Source: Antennarius striatus
Lineage: Eukaryota; Chordata; Actinopteri; Lophiiformes; Antennariidae
Assembly (NCBI RefSeq): GCF_040054535.1
Contig: NC_090781.1
Coordinates: 19,935,579-19,999,578 of the forward strand
Reading direction: 5' to 3'
DNA: 64,000 nucleotides
A model generated the notes under the pieces. The model made no database searches. It saw only the letters and a program-made list of their open reading frames with translations, and was not told where the DNA came from. Of the stretch, positions 1-14,602 are shown one piece after another. Position 1 is the first letter of the stretch. Every line of letters begins with the position of its first letter. The position numbers and the translations under genes were made by a program.

Positions 1-853
1 TCTCGGCTGGAAACAACAAGACAATGAAGGCAAAAGCGGCTTCATGCGGATTCCTGTCCTGAGGGCTGAGCAGCGACCCACGATGTCACCGTCACATTGG
101 CTTTAACCGCTCGCCAACACGATGCTCTGGCACAAGAGCAGCGGTGACAGCATGGATTACGCTTCCTACACATACAACTCAAGTTGGTGTGCACTCAATA
201 ATAAAATACATGCTAAAGTTAATCTGGTGGGGATTGATGCAGTTTGATTACATTTTTTTCAGCGTAGAAGACGGAAAGAATCACTTAGAAAATTTCAGTC
301 TTTATGTTGTTTTAAATAAAGTTAATGAATGGATGTTGAAGAGTTAAAAAATGTAGTGGAAATTAAGTTTAGAATAAATTTACTGACATTACATCACTGT
401 AGTTTATGTAAATACACCCCCATACAACACGCTGATATAATTCGAATTAAATCCACTATATTCTATTTGTTCTTATGATTCCAGTTGTTGATCTTTAAGA
501 TCCAATGAAACAACACTGAGTCAGTAAACCCCACAAACAGACTCGAATCTTTCACCCCATGACGTATCAAAGAACCACCCATCCCTCCTCTGAGAAATGG
601 TATTAGGGTTGCCATATCAACTAATCTGTGAAAGGATGTGAACCCTAGGATGCAGCTGTAGGAGATCACCACAGTGACGCCATCGTGTTGGTCACATGAT
701 GTAGCCGAGTTCTCCGGTTTGCAGGTTTGATGCCATCCCTTAAGCCTCGCTTCACCTCCGTGAAGTATGATGCTTCGTATTTTTTTCAAAAAGAATTTTT
801 TAAAGCCCTGAAACGAGCCCTACAAACAACCACACTCACACAGGTGAGGTTAC
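1..853. other. kcnab1 intronic sequence, no exon recognised
   Basis: This stretch lies 3' of the kcnab1 first exons on the minus strand and should be the large intron leading to the shared core exons, which are outside the window. I see AT-rich sequence and no exon with matching phase. A good acceptor-like sequence on the minus strand ends at position 7, but the six bases after it do not fit the expected start of the common kcnab1 exon. Confidence 0.5.
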
Positions 854-1140
854 CTGTAGAGCATCCCCGTCTGGCACCTGACCGCCTCGTGCAGCGACAG
901 CGAGTGGAAGTTGAGGAACTCCTCCAGCTGTTTGATCGCCGTCACGCCGTTGTTCTTGTTTGCCGTCCAGAGCATCATGGGGTTGTAGGGCTGCGCCCCC
1001 GTCCCGACGGACGTCTGCCGAGCGAGCCTCCCCTGTCCCGGGCCTTGGGCCTGGACCCCACCCTGCCCTCCTCCTTGACTCCTGGACGTCTTCTGCTTTG
1101 GGTTGGGGATGTCCGGACACGTAGCTTTGTACAGGTACAT
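854..1140 (-). CDS. kcnab1: kcnab1 alternative first coding exon (Kv-beta-1.2-like N terminus)
   Basis: This is an alternative N terminus of the voltage-gated potassium channel beta-1 subunit, a cytosolic protein that binds Kv1 alpha subunits and can confer fast inactivation through its N-terminal segment. The exon starts at an ATG at 1140 encoding MYLYKATCPDIPNPK, close to the mammalian Kv-beta-1.2 start MHLYKPACADIPSPK. It runs 287 nt to a GTAACC donor and ends in QTGMLYR, the residue pattern that precedes the shared NLGKSG core. It ends in phase 2, exactly like the other first exon at 7349-7620, so both can splice to the same next exon. The middle is Gly/Gln-rich and fish-specific in appearance. 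The open frame continues upstream of the ATG, so a longer start cannot be excluded. The core exons are not in the window. Confidence 0.8.
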
Positions 1141-2096
1141 CCTGTCGTTTTGTAGTTCAGTCTCTCTCTTCTTCTCTGCGTCTGTCCCACAAATATGTAC
1201 GCCCAGATTAATCCAGGCAGGCCTCCTCACCCACGCAACCACGTCGGGGGGCCACGTGGGTGAATGTTTAAAGCTCAGAGGAAAGTCAAGTTTCCTTCTG
1301 GATGAAGCTCCACATGATGTAAAGTCCTTTTAAAACAAGAAGTAAAAGCTGGGAACAGGAAAATGTCATTTAAAGAGAGGATCAGTCCAAACTGGAAACA
1401 GGATGAGCTTCAAGTCCGCTCGGCAAAAAAACAAGGCTTCTTCTTAGCGTGTTCTCCTCCATGTGGGCCGCACCACATATGTTCTCCACATACATGCAGA
1501 TGGGAAGCGGTAGAGACACACACACACATGCTCTCTCACCCTCTTCCTTCTCCTCCTCCTCCTCCTCCTTCTCCTCTCACACTCATGCTGTCACTTTGCC
1601 CCCTGCTCAGCCAGTCTACATTATAAGCTCAGTTTGGTTTTGCTCCCTATTAAATGGCCTGGGAATCTGGGACATTTTTCCCCCTCCCTCTCCCTCGCTG
1701 TCGGTTTCTCTCTCTCTCTTTTTCTCTCTCTCTCTCCCACCATTCACCCATTCCTCTCTCCAACTCTTTATCCTTTCTCCCACTCACACTTCCCTCATCG
1801 TCTCCCTTTTGTCTCTCGGCATTCCCTCTGTCACAAGTCTTTTTGCTCATTCCTGATTTCCTCTCTTCCAGCATTCATGTCTGCTTTAATTTAAGCTTTG
1901 TTATCGGGAACAGATACACACACATCAGTGTTTTATCTTCATTCATGTACTTTTCCATCGCCAACCCCTTTTAAAAATGCATTTCATGTCTTTTTGTCTT
2001 TCATTTCTTACCCTCCCCTCCTTTTTTCCTCTCTTACTCCCTCTAAACAAAGCGTACTCTGGAGTTATGCCCATAAGAAACACATCTAAAATAAAT

Positions 2097-2140
2097 ACAC
2101 ACACACACACACACACACAGACACACACACAAACACACCC
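2097..2140. repeat. (CA)n microsatellite, imperfect
   Basis: An AC/CA dinucleotide run with a few G and AA interruptions, inside kcnab1 non-coding DNA. Confidence 0.95.
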
Positions 2141-2209
2141 AACAGCGTGTTATGCAGTGTTTTCATAATGTAATGAAGCACAATTTAAAATCCTCTTTCT
2201 CCATCATCA

Positions 2210-2211
<2 letters not shown>

Positions 2212-2260
<49 letters not shown>
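2212..2260. repeat. (CA)n microsatellite
   Basis: About 22 uninterrupted CA units followed by a short TACACA tail. Confidence 0.95.
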
Positions 2261-2421
2261 AGTATGTAATCACTCACCTCTGGCCTCCTCTCAGGACTGT
2301 TCAATGACTTCATGCCTGATCCCCCAGTGGATTGTGGGAATCATGAAGAATGCCATTCTACCATATTGGGAGATTTGAGTTTAAACACACACAGTCACTC
2401 TTACAAACTGTTTAAACAAGC

Positions 2422-2422
<1 letters not shown>

Positions 2423-2449
<27 letters not shown>
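2423..2449. repeat. (CA)n microsatellite
   Basis: About 13 CA units, the third CA run within 360 bp. A further short run (about 7 units) lies at 3715-3729. Confidence 0.95.
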
Positions 2450-2454
<5 letters not shown>

Positions 2455-4410
2455 GACAGACGCACAGAGACAGATCGTCATTCTATCCTTCCATTCATCC
2501 TTGGTAGTCAACAAATACTTTTGGTGAATGATACTTGGCCAAAGTACTAAAACCTCTTATCCCATTCCTCGTGGCCAGAGGTTTCCAGCTGTGTGATATT
2601 CCTGGAGTTCCATTCTGCACTCTGTGTATCACCCATGCATTGTGAGGCTCCAACGCACACAGAGTGTTCTTTTCAGCATCAGCATCGTTCCTCCTCATCC
2701 AGACAAATTGCTGATCCAACGGTCACTAAGTATACAGAATGCCAAATACATGTGGCTCATTAGATGGTTTGAGCACAATGAAAGAGACTTCATGAGAACC
2801 TTTGAGTTCAGACAGCTGATAAAGGATTATTCTCTAAGTAGTGAATAATTTTGCTTCCAACTGTGAACACAGAGCGAACACGACAGACATGGTTATCAAA
2901 GTGCTGACCTACAGGAAATGTTCGATGTGAATGAAGGAGGCCCTTATGAGTTAACAATTTTAGTCAAGCGTGGAGGATGCAGCACAAGCTGCTCCTTTTC
3001 CATCGGCACCTTCTTCAAATGTCGCTTTTTGAAGCGAACGGCGACCACTGTGCCAAGACAGAACACCAGTTGCTTCAGATTCGCCTTCCATGGATTACCA
3101 TCACCTGGATGAATGAGAATCCACATCAGCATATTATTTCTATATTATTCACATATAACTACATAGACATCCAAAGAAGTTGGGAGGAGCAGGCTGGCAG
3201 CTGTGTCTATTGTCCTACAGTGTGGTCTGGAAAAACTGATCCAGCTCTGCAGCAGGAATGTCTGCTGAGCTTATGCAATGCATTTTACGGTATATTAATA
3301 GACCCTGAAAACATTCACATCCATACACATGGAGCGCATACATGCACAGAATAATAATACACGCCCAGTTTTGAAATAAAGTTCACTGTTAATTCTCTCC
3401 ATCTTTCTTGTCTGTATGTTTTATTTTTTATTTTTGCCTCTGATTTTGAAAATCGTCTCCTGTGAGGTTTTCAGCAATTTCCTGAAAAATGTATATTAAA
3501 AAAAAAAATGGAAAGGATGAAAGGAGGAAAGAACAGGGGAGATGACATTTCTGGGGGTCCAGTAAGGGCTGTGAGGATCTCGCATCGCTACGCTTTTGTT
3601 TTCATGCTTTTCTCCCTTCTCCTTTTAATTGTTATTATTCAGTATGTTTTTCATCAGCTTCATGCTCCCTGAGACTAATTAGCCTTAGTCTTTTTCTGTC
3701 TCTTTAGCTGCCCACACACACACACACACCCTCCACACAGTGAATCCCCATATGATGATTGCATATGTCTGATAATTATCTAGTGTGCACAGCCAGATAG
3801 AAGCAGAACAAGCGGAGTGACGGACCACAGCATAGCACACCGCTGTATAATTATCTAGTGGATGATTTTTACTTAAAATATTAGATGATTAATGTTTGCA
3901 TCTGCCTTCCAGCCTCTCCCTTGTTATTTCCGGGGCATCTGTGAACATTTGCATGTTTTTTCTACTGAATGAGGTAGGTCCATTCTGTGCCATCTGACTC
4001 TATGGCAGCAATAAGTATGCCAGTGATCAGTCTCCAGGCCTCAGGGACCTTCCTGCTCCTGTTTAACACCAACGTGTTGGCCTACATTTAATACATCCCA
4101 TTTTAATTATTGTTGAAAATCTAAACCAGCTAAATACTGAAGAGAATAAAATGAGCATAAAGATGTTATTATCCTGAATGAACAAAATATATGGATAATG
4201 GACATTTCATCCTACAGAGGGCTTGGCTTTCTATTGTAATGTTCTTTAAATCATTTAATGAATGGACCAAACACTATTGATTCCATTATTAAATCAATTG
4301 ATGGTGGGGTTTTTTTTGAATAAATATAAACACCATTAGAGAGGAGCAAGAATATAATAATCAAGTTTCTTTTCTCAGACCCACTGGATATTACCAGAAA
4401 GCCATTATTG

Positions 4411-4700
4411 TCCAATCCAATCCAATCTTTATTTGTTAAGCACTTTACAACAACCACAGTTGGCCAAAGTGCTGTATAGACGAATAAATTTAAAAAAACC
4501 CAAAAACATTACAGATAAAAGACAAAATGGCTCAAATATTGTAAGTAAAATAAATTAATTAAAAACATGAAACATGGATAAAAGCCATACAATCACTGTG
4601 TCTCAATCAAACAGCAGAATAAAAAACATGGAAGATCAATAAAAGGAACAAACAGTTACAGCTGTCTTACTGGAGAAATGCTTGTTAATTTGCAGTTGTA
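4411..4700 (+). repeat. teleost interspersed repeat with (CCAAT)n head and fold-back
   Basis: The copy starts with tandem TCCAA/CCAAT units and runs into a TTTATTTGTTAAGCACTTT segment followed within about 30 nt by its inverted partner AAAGTGCT, making a short hairpin. An A-rich stretch follows. I recall this CCAAT plus AGCACTTT...AAAGTGCT layout as a frequent fish repeat but cannot name the family. The right border is approximate. Confidence 0.5.
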
Positions 4701-4906
4701 AAAAAAAAAAATTATTCTAGGGGTTATTTTTAGCTCAGTTATGAAAAGATTGGATTTCTGTAGTTTATTTTCTGCCCCGGGTTTTATGCAGAATCACTTG
4801 AGAGCTAAAAGTGGAGCAATTGTTCAGAATTAAGTGAGAGAGGGAGCATCCAGCCATCGCATGCTGTTTGGCGTCCACGTCAGGGGCTCAGAGAAGAGAT
4901 GCCAGA

Positions 4907-5051
<145 letters not shown>

Positions 5052-7087
5052 TGAGAAAGAGACTTTAGGGGGGGGGTCTATCTCATGCTCACATCTTTTC
5101 TAGGTCAGAGTCAAGTGGATGAATGGAGTCGTCTTACTAGTGGAATACAAACTTCCCAATATAATAATTGAATCCTAGTGATCAGTATTGCTTCCCCACA
5201 GGGAGTAGATTTTAACAGTGTTTTCTGTCAGTGCACACGAGTGTATAAGTGTAAGCACGCCGGTGTGAAGGTCGTGCTAATCTTAGAGAGATTCACACAC
5301 TAATTCTTGTTTATCGGTGGTCCATTGAACTCATCACTTTGGATCAGGCCTATTAAATCCATTCCTCACTCTCCATATGCACCTGTCAATCTGCTTGGAC
5401 AGACAGGGGACACTTTCATTATAACTTTATCAGCCAGTTAATACAGAGAATGTGACTTTTGCATTCACCAACAAGTAGCCAGCGGCAGTAGACGACACAT
5501 CTGAAGCTCATTACCTGATTTTTCAGTTGAAAAATTCATTCCTCTAGGGATGTAAACCCCGACTGATGTTTTCCTGCTCAAGCTTTGTTGTGGTTTTTTG
5601 CACCTATTGAATTTACCTGATAATTATTTAGCAGGATGTGTTGGATCAGAAGCACCCTTGTGTGAAGGAGACACAGGTGAATGAAGGATGCTGTGGTGCT
5701 AGCAGACTGACTGTGTGAGAGCCACAATGCAGACACGATGCTATGATCTGATCCATGTGATTTATTGATCATCTTCTTTACCTCACTGCTCAAATTATGC
5801 TTCAGACCAACTCTAAGAACTGAGAACATTTGTGCTAATTTTACAACGTTCAAAGTATGCATGAGTTAGTATCCATCCTTTTTCCAAAAATGAATGGCCT
5901 CACTTTGCTCAGGGACTACAGCTCACAGTATACACCTTCCAAGGAAAGACTACACACACCTGCTGCACTCCATCGCGCACACAAACACATGACGTCACCC
6001 TCCTTAAGAACCGACAAGAATAGTTGTGACGCAGTCAGAGCCTTTACTTCAATAAAAGTGAAAATACCACACAGTGAAAGTAAAACTGCACACTAGAGTA
6101 AAATAGTTACATATTTATTCAATGCAATTTGTTGAATTTGTGAACCTTGAAATTTTAATGAACCTGCATCCCAAGAAGTCCCTGCATCTCTGTATATCAC
6201 ATCCTGTGCAGTTTTACAGCCAAGTGAAAATATTTTTGGCTGCTAGATGAAACAAAAGTTAATTTAGGACACTTATTCTGAAATGCTCCCTCAACATTTT
6301 CTCACCGCGCTGAGCCTTTGGTCCTCAATCCCTCTTTTTTCTTGTCTCTGTTCTGCTTTGTTTTTCTAAATTAAAGAGTTAAAATAGACAAAACCAGCAG
6401 GCAGGCGAGGGAATAAAGACAACAGGGAGATGAGAGAAGAGGAGATAACAGGAAAAGAGAATGGCTGGACTCCAGACTGATGAATGGGAAGCTTTAGGCT
6501 TCAGTAATTGGGATGGGGCACAGACGGATTAAACATTGAGAGGAGTAAGATGAGAGGAAAGACATGGAAAGAAAATTGTTGTGGGAGAAATACTGAGAAT
6601 ATCCATCCGTGAGAAAAAAAAAATGGGAGCGAAAATGACAACATCAGCTGCACCAATATGAAAATTTGAGAATGCAAACTGTCCCGCATGTCGAACGCGA
6701 CACCATTGGTGCTTTCCATCCGCCTGTCACACAAACAACAATCAAAACACTCCCTCCGGCCTCCATATGTTTTGTCACCATGGTGTCAGAAATGTCAACA
6801 CAGTTAATACAGCAAGACAGATGCTGGCTATTAGCATTATGGCCAGATCAGGTGACACAACTCTGAGGTGGGGGTGGACTGTGGGGGGTGGTGGTGGCGT
6901 TCTGAGCAGTGTGACTTTTGTGACATACAGTGCTCACAAATGAAACGATGAGACAGGAGGGTAACCGGTTGTCATCAGCTGGTCTGGCCCCAAAAAATAC
7001 AAGTGTTGGGTCACCATGTGTTACTTATAATATACACACACATCATGTTGACGATGTGCAGAGGCAAAAACTCCATAGCGCTGTTGG

Positions 7088-7088
<1 letters not shown>

Positions 7089-7180
<92 letters not shown>
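7089..7180. repeat. (TG)46 perfect microsatellite
   Basis: A 92-bp uninterrupted TG run about 170 bp 3' (in gene orientation) of the 7349-7620 kcnab1 exon, so it sits close to that exon's splice donor. Confidence 0.97.
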
Positions 7181-7182
<2 letters not shown>

Positions 7183-7348
7183 CTACAGGGGAGGGCAAGA
7201 ACATGAATTGAAATGATTGTGCATCAACAAGCTGCTCTGCACAGCATTGTCAGCGGTCATGCTTGCACTGCATCAGGGATGACTGGGTGTCATTCACTAT
7301 TCCTCCGTCACACACACTTGGAACACACTCTCACAGGGCTTTACTGAC

Positions 7349-7620
7349 CTGTAGGGCATGCCAGTCGTATGTGCCACCGTATCTTCCTTGCCCATGCCAA
7401 ACATTTTCAGGTACCAGCTGGTCTCCATCTCCCTCATGATCACCGCCTTGTGTTTGTGCAGCGCCCCCTGTTTCCCGGATGTAGAACTGCGCTTGCCATC
7501 AGGGTTACGGTGGGCTTTGCTCCCGCTGAGAGAAGCCACTGATTGCTTTCGGTGGCCTCTCTGAAGCGGGTGTCCGCCGGGCCCCCCGACGCCCCCTCCA
7601 CTGCTCCGTGCAGCTAACAT
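7349..7620 (-). CDS. kcnab1: kcnab1 alternative first coding exon (Kv-beta-1.3-like N terminus)
   Basis: This is an alternative first exon of the Kv channel beta-1 subunit, giving the N-terminal inactivation segment that precedes the shared aldo-keto-reductase-like core. The ATG at 7620 is the first after an in-frame stop upstream, and the product starts MLAARSSGGG, matching the mammalian Kv-beta-1.3 start MLAARTGAAG with Arg5 kept. Further on it has MREMETSWYLK (mammal: LREVEMNWYLK) and ends TTGMPYR just before a GTCAGT donor, in phase 2. The exon is 272 nt, encoding 90 residues plus two bases. It lies 6.2 kb upstream of the 854-1140 exon, so the two N termini should have separate promoters. 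The N-terminal half is Gly/Ser/Lys-rich and poorly conserved. The core exons are off the left edge. Confidence 0.85.
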
Positions 7621-12096
<4,476 letters not shown>

Positions 12097-12879
12097 TGTA
12101 ACAGTGTTATAAATAAATTTATTTTTATATATATTTTTTTAATGAACTTCCCCAAATTTTACATTTACTTTGTTTTTGGTTCCATGATTTGGTTGTGTTT
12201 CGGTGGGGCAATTATTGGGGGTGCACACGCCCAGGCATCCTCGTGCTGGAGGTCTGGAGAGAGGGGTGAGTTACACTTGTTCAATGCTGCGGAATCTTTT
12301 TGTTAATATATTCTTCATTTTCATTATTTTCTACCAGTGGATGTGATTTTGTGGTACATAGTCGCTCACTTTCACACTCGCTATGTTTAAATATTATTTA
12401 TTTATATATTCACGACGTAATTTATGTTAATTAGTAGGCGCTAAGCGGCGAACAAGTGCTAACGGCTCACTGCGTGTTGCAGGCATGCCAGCGTTACCCC
12501 AGCTCTCACATGACGTACCCCACCTTTTGTGTTACAGGTATGTTTAACTGTTTAAACAGAAAAAGAAAAGCTGTAAAAGGATCTGTTAAGTGTTTTACAT
12601 GTTTGTATTTATTTATTTTTATTCTTTTGATTTGACCTACTGTTTATTTCAGTTGTGTTAAATGTCATTATTTTATTGTTATGGCATCCTCGTGCTGGAG
12701 GTCTGGAGAGAGGGGCATGCCAGCGTTACCCCAGCTCTCACATGACGTACCCCACCTTTTGTGTTACAGAAAAATAAAACACAGCGGATCTGCTCCACGC
12801 CTCCTTCAGTTCTTCGGCCATCTACAGTCATAGTTTCACCGTCATTATAAATGTAACTGGCCAGTCAGGGTCGGTTACA
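12097..12879 (+). repeat. 5' LTR of the gypsy element
   Basis: The LTR runs from TGTAACAG to GGTTACA. A TATA-like TATAAATA lies at 12108-12115 and an AATAAA at 12773-12778, suggesting a very short U3 and a long R. Inside are two segments, 12234-12265 and 12483-12537, separated by 217 bp with GTGAGT at one end and TTGCAG at the other. An 87-bp copy of the two segments joined without that interval lies at 12683-12769. Confidence 0.95.
12108..12115 (+). promoter_or_regulatory. TATA-like element in 5' LTR
   Basis: TATAAATA lies only 11 bp from the LTR start. If used, transcription would start near 12140 and most of the LTR would be R. The same motif lies at 19473-19480 in the right LTR. Confidence 0.4.
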
Positions 12880-12884
12880 TAAAC

Positions 12885-12898
12885 TGGTGCCGTGACCT
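12885..12898 (+). other. primer-binding site of the gypsy element
   Basis: TGGTGCCGTGACC starts five bases after the LTR. PBS sequences start with TGG because they pair with the CCA end of a tRNA. The priming tRNA was not identified. Confidence 0.65.
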
Positions 12899-13145
12899 TT
12901 CAAGGATTCAACTGATCAGCCGCTGTCGCCGATCACCGGGGTCAAGCTTCCCACGTGGAGGTATTGTGGTGGAAGACCAGCGAATCCTCGTCATCAGTAC
13001 CCATGTTTTACTGTTTTGGTTGTAAGTTATCTGGTGAAGTTTAAATTGACCGTGTCAAGTTTTGTTTTGTTCTTTTAAAAAGGGGTTAATGAGGGTAAAT
13101 CTCCCTGTAATTTTGATTTTGCATTGAGAATTTTCAATTTCCATT

Positions 13146-14582
13146 ATGGCCAGTGGACGTGGATTTTTATTTTCTGACGATGTGACCCCTTATGTAGTAA
13201 GAGGTAGGGGCAGGGGCATTATGGGATTTTCAGTGGGGGGGGGTAAGATATTAACCTTCACAGACGACACTCGGGTAGGTGGGCTCAGTGCTACACGTCC
13301 TGTAGAATTCACTCCGCCCTCAGAAGTTCCACCCCCCCACGTCAGCAATAGTGAAGATCATGCACAGGTTGATGCAGGCAATGTAGTTACATCTCCTGCA
13401 GGCCCAGAATCATCCACACCTATTGTGTCTGTTGGTAACATTGAAGCTAGAGCTGAGCTTCGTGACTTGATCACTACATTAGGGAATCAAATAGGTGATT
13501 CAATAGCCAGCCGGATATTTGTTTCTAATCCATCGCCCATCCCAGTCTCACCAGTGACTAGTGACAACAATGGCACTACCACTCTGGATCTCTCCAAAGT
13601 GAATGTGGTCATCAAGTCTGACGTCCGTGAACCTGCTGTATTCAGGGGTGAAGCATCTGATAAATGTACAGTGCAGGAATGGATAGAGCTGATGGAGGTG
13701 TATATGAAAAAAAAGAAGTGTCTTCTTTCAGATCAACCTGAGGAGATTTTGAGTCATTTAATGGGCAAGGCCAAGAAAATCGTACAGGTGGGGTTAAAGA
13801 GTTGCTCAACACCTGATACTGCAGTTCATCCCGAAATGATTTATGAAATTCTCAGACGGTACTTCAGTGAGAATCCTGTATCAAGCTTGCCGTTAGCTGA
13901 TTTTTATGCCACTCAACCCAGTGTGGGTGAGGATCCAGTGGATTATTGGGTACGGTTGAATACAGCGGCAGAGCAGGCAGACCGTCACCTGAAAATGCAG
14001 GGCAGAAAATTGGAAAACATGGATGCTGAGATTTCGATGATGTTCATTAGGAGCTGCAATGATCCCGGACTAACTAGTGTCTTTAAAGGCAAGCCTTTAG
14101 GTAGATGGACTTTCATGGAAGTCCAAGAAGCAATTGACGAGTATCAAAGAGAGCATGTGTTCATGGGAAAGGCAGGGAGAGTTAAGCCAGTCCAAGTGGC
14201 TGTGGCTGCTGCCCACACCATGGCAGATGTTAAGGAGGAGGTTAGTTCAAACATGCCCGGTACAAACGTAACCAGTTCCAGTGGCCCAGTCAGGCCTAGT
14301 GAGTCCTCAGCTGCAGAGGGTGGTGCACTTGAGCGTGTTTTGTGTATGTTAGAGAGAGTGTTGGAGAAAACCAATCAGGTAAATTCACCTGCAGCTATGC
14401 CACCTGGTCTTAGGGTACATAACGCTACTTGTCGCGTCTGCGGGGACAAAGCTCACTCTACACGATCGCACTGTATGAGGGAGAGGAGGTGCTTTGCATG
14501 CTTTGCTGTTGGACATCAGAAGCGTGAATGCATGCCGAATGGGGTCATTAGGTCCAATACTGCATCTGTTCAGGAAAACTGA
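13146..14582 (+). CDS. gag: gypsy Gag polyprotein
   Basis: This is a 478-aa structural protein that would form the cytoplasmic virus-like particle and bind element RNA. The start ATG at 13146 lies 250 bp after the PBS region. The N terminus is Gly/Arg-rich, the middle (about residues 160-350) is an alpha-helical capsid-like region with a conserved-looking FRGE...WIELM stretch, and the C terminus has a CCHC zinc knuckle at residues 449-462 (CFACFAVGHQKREC), preceded by another Cys-rich stretch. The frame is intact. It ends in a TGA at 14580-14582, overlapped by the open pol frame, so Gag-Pol is probably made by ribosomal frameshifting. Confidence 0.93.
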   Translation: MASGRGFLFSDDVTPYVVRGRGRGIMGFSVGGGKILTFTDDTRVGGLSATRPVEFTPPSEVPPPHVSNSEDHAQVDAGNVVTSPAGPESSTPIVSVGNIEARAELRDLITTLGNQIGDSIASRIFVSNPSPIPVSPVTSDNNGTTTLDLSKVNVVIKSDVREPAVFRGEASDKCTVQEWIELMEVYMKKKKCLLSDQPEEILSHLMGKAKKIVQVGLKSCSTPDTAVHPEMIYEILRRYFSENPVSSLPLADFYATQPSVGEDPVDYWVRLNTAAEQADRHLKMQGRKLENMDAEISMMFIRSCNDPGLTSVFKGKPLGRWTFMEVQEAIDEYQREHVFMGKAGRVKPVQVAVAAAHTMADVKEEVSSNMPGTNVTSSSGPVRPSESSAAEGGALERVLCMLERVLEKTNQVNSPAAMPPGLRVHNATCRVCGDKAHSTRSHCMRERRCFACFAVGHQKRECMPNGVIRSNTASVQEN

Positions 14583-14602
14583 CTCACCCACATGTGGGAG
14601 GG
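14573..14602 (+). promoter_or_regulatory. candidate -1 ribosomal frameshift signal between gag and pol
   Basis: The last two gag codons and the base before them read G GAA AAC, directly followed by the TGA stop. Seven bases further on, CCCA-CATG-TGGG (587-598 in the 14500s) can form a hairpin, extended below by three more pairs across an A-A mismatch. The pol frame is open from 14552 and lies in the -1 frame, so slippage at this heptamer gives an unbroken Gag-Pol. The heptamer is not the commonest type, so the exact site is an inference. Confidence 0.5.

Noticed and set aside
1-34. Strong-looking minus-strand splice acceptor ending at position 7, as the next kcnab1 exon
   Set aside because: The bases after it do not start the expected NLGKSG-coding sequence, and only six bases are visible.
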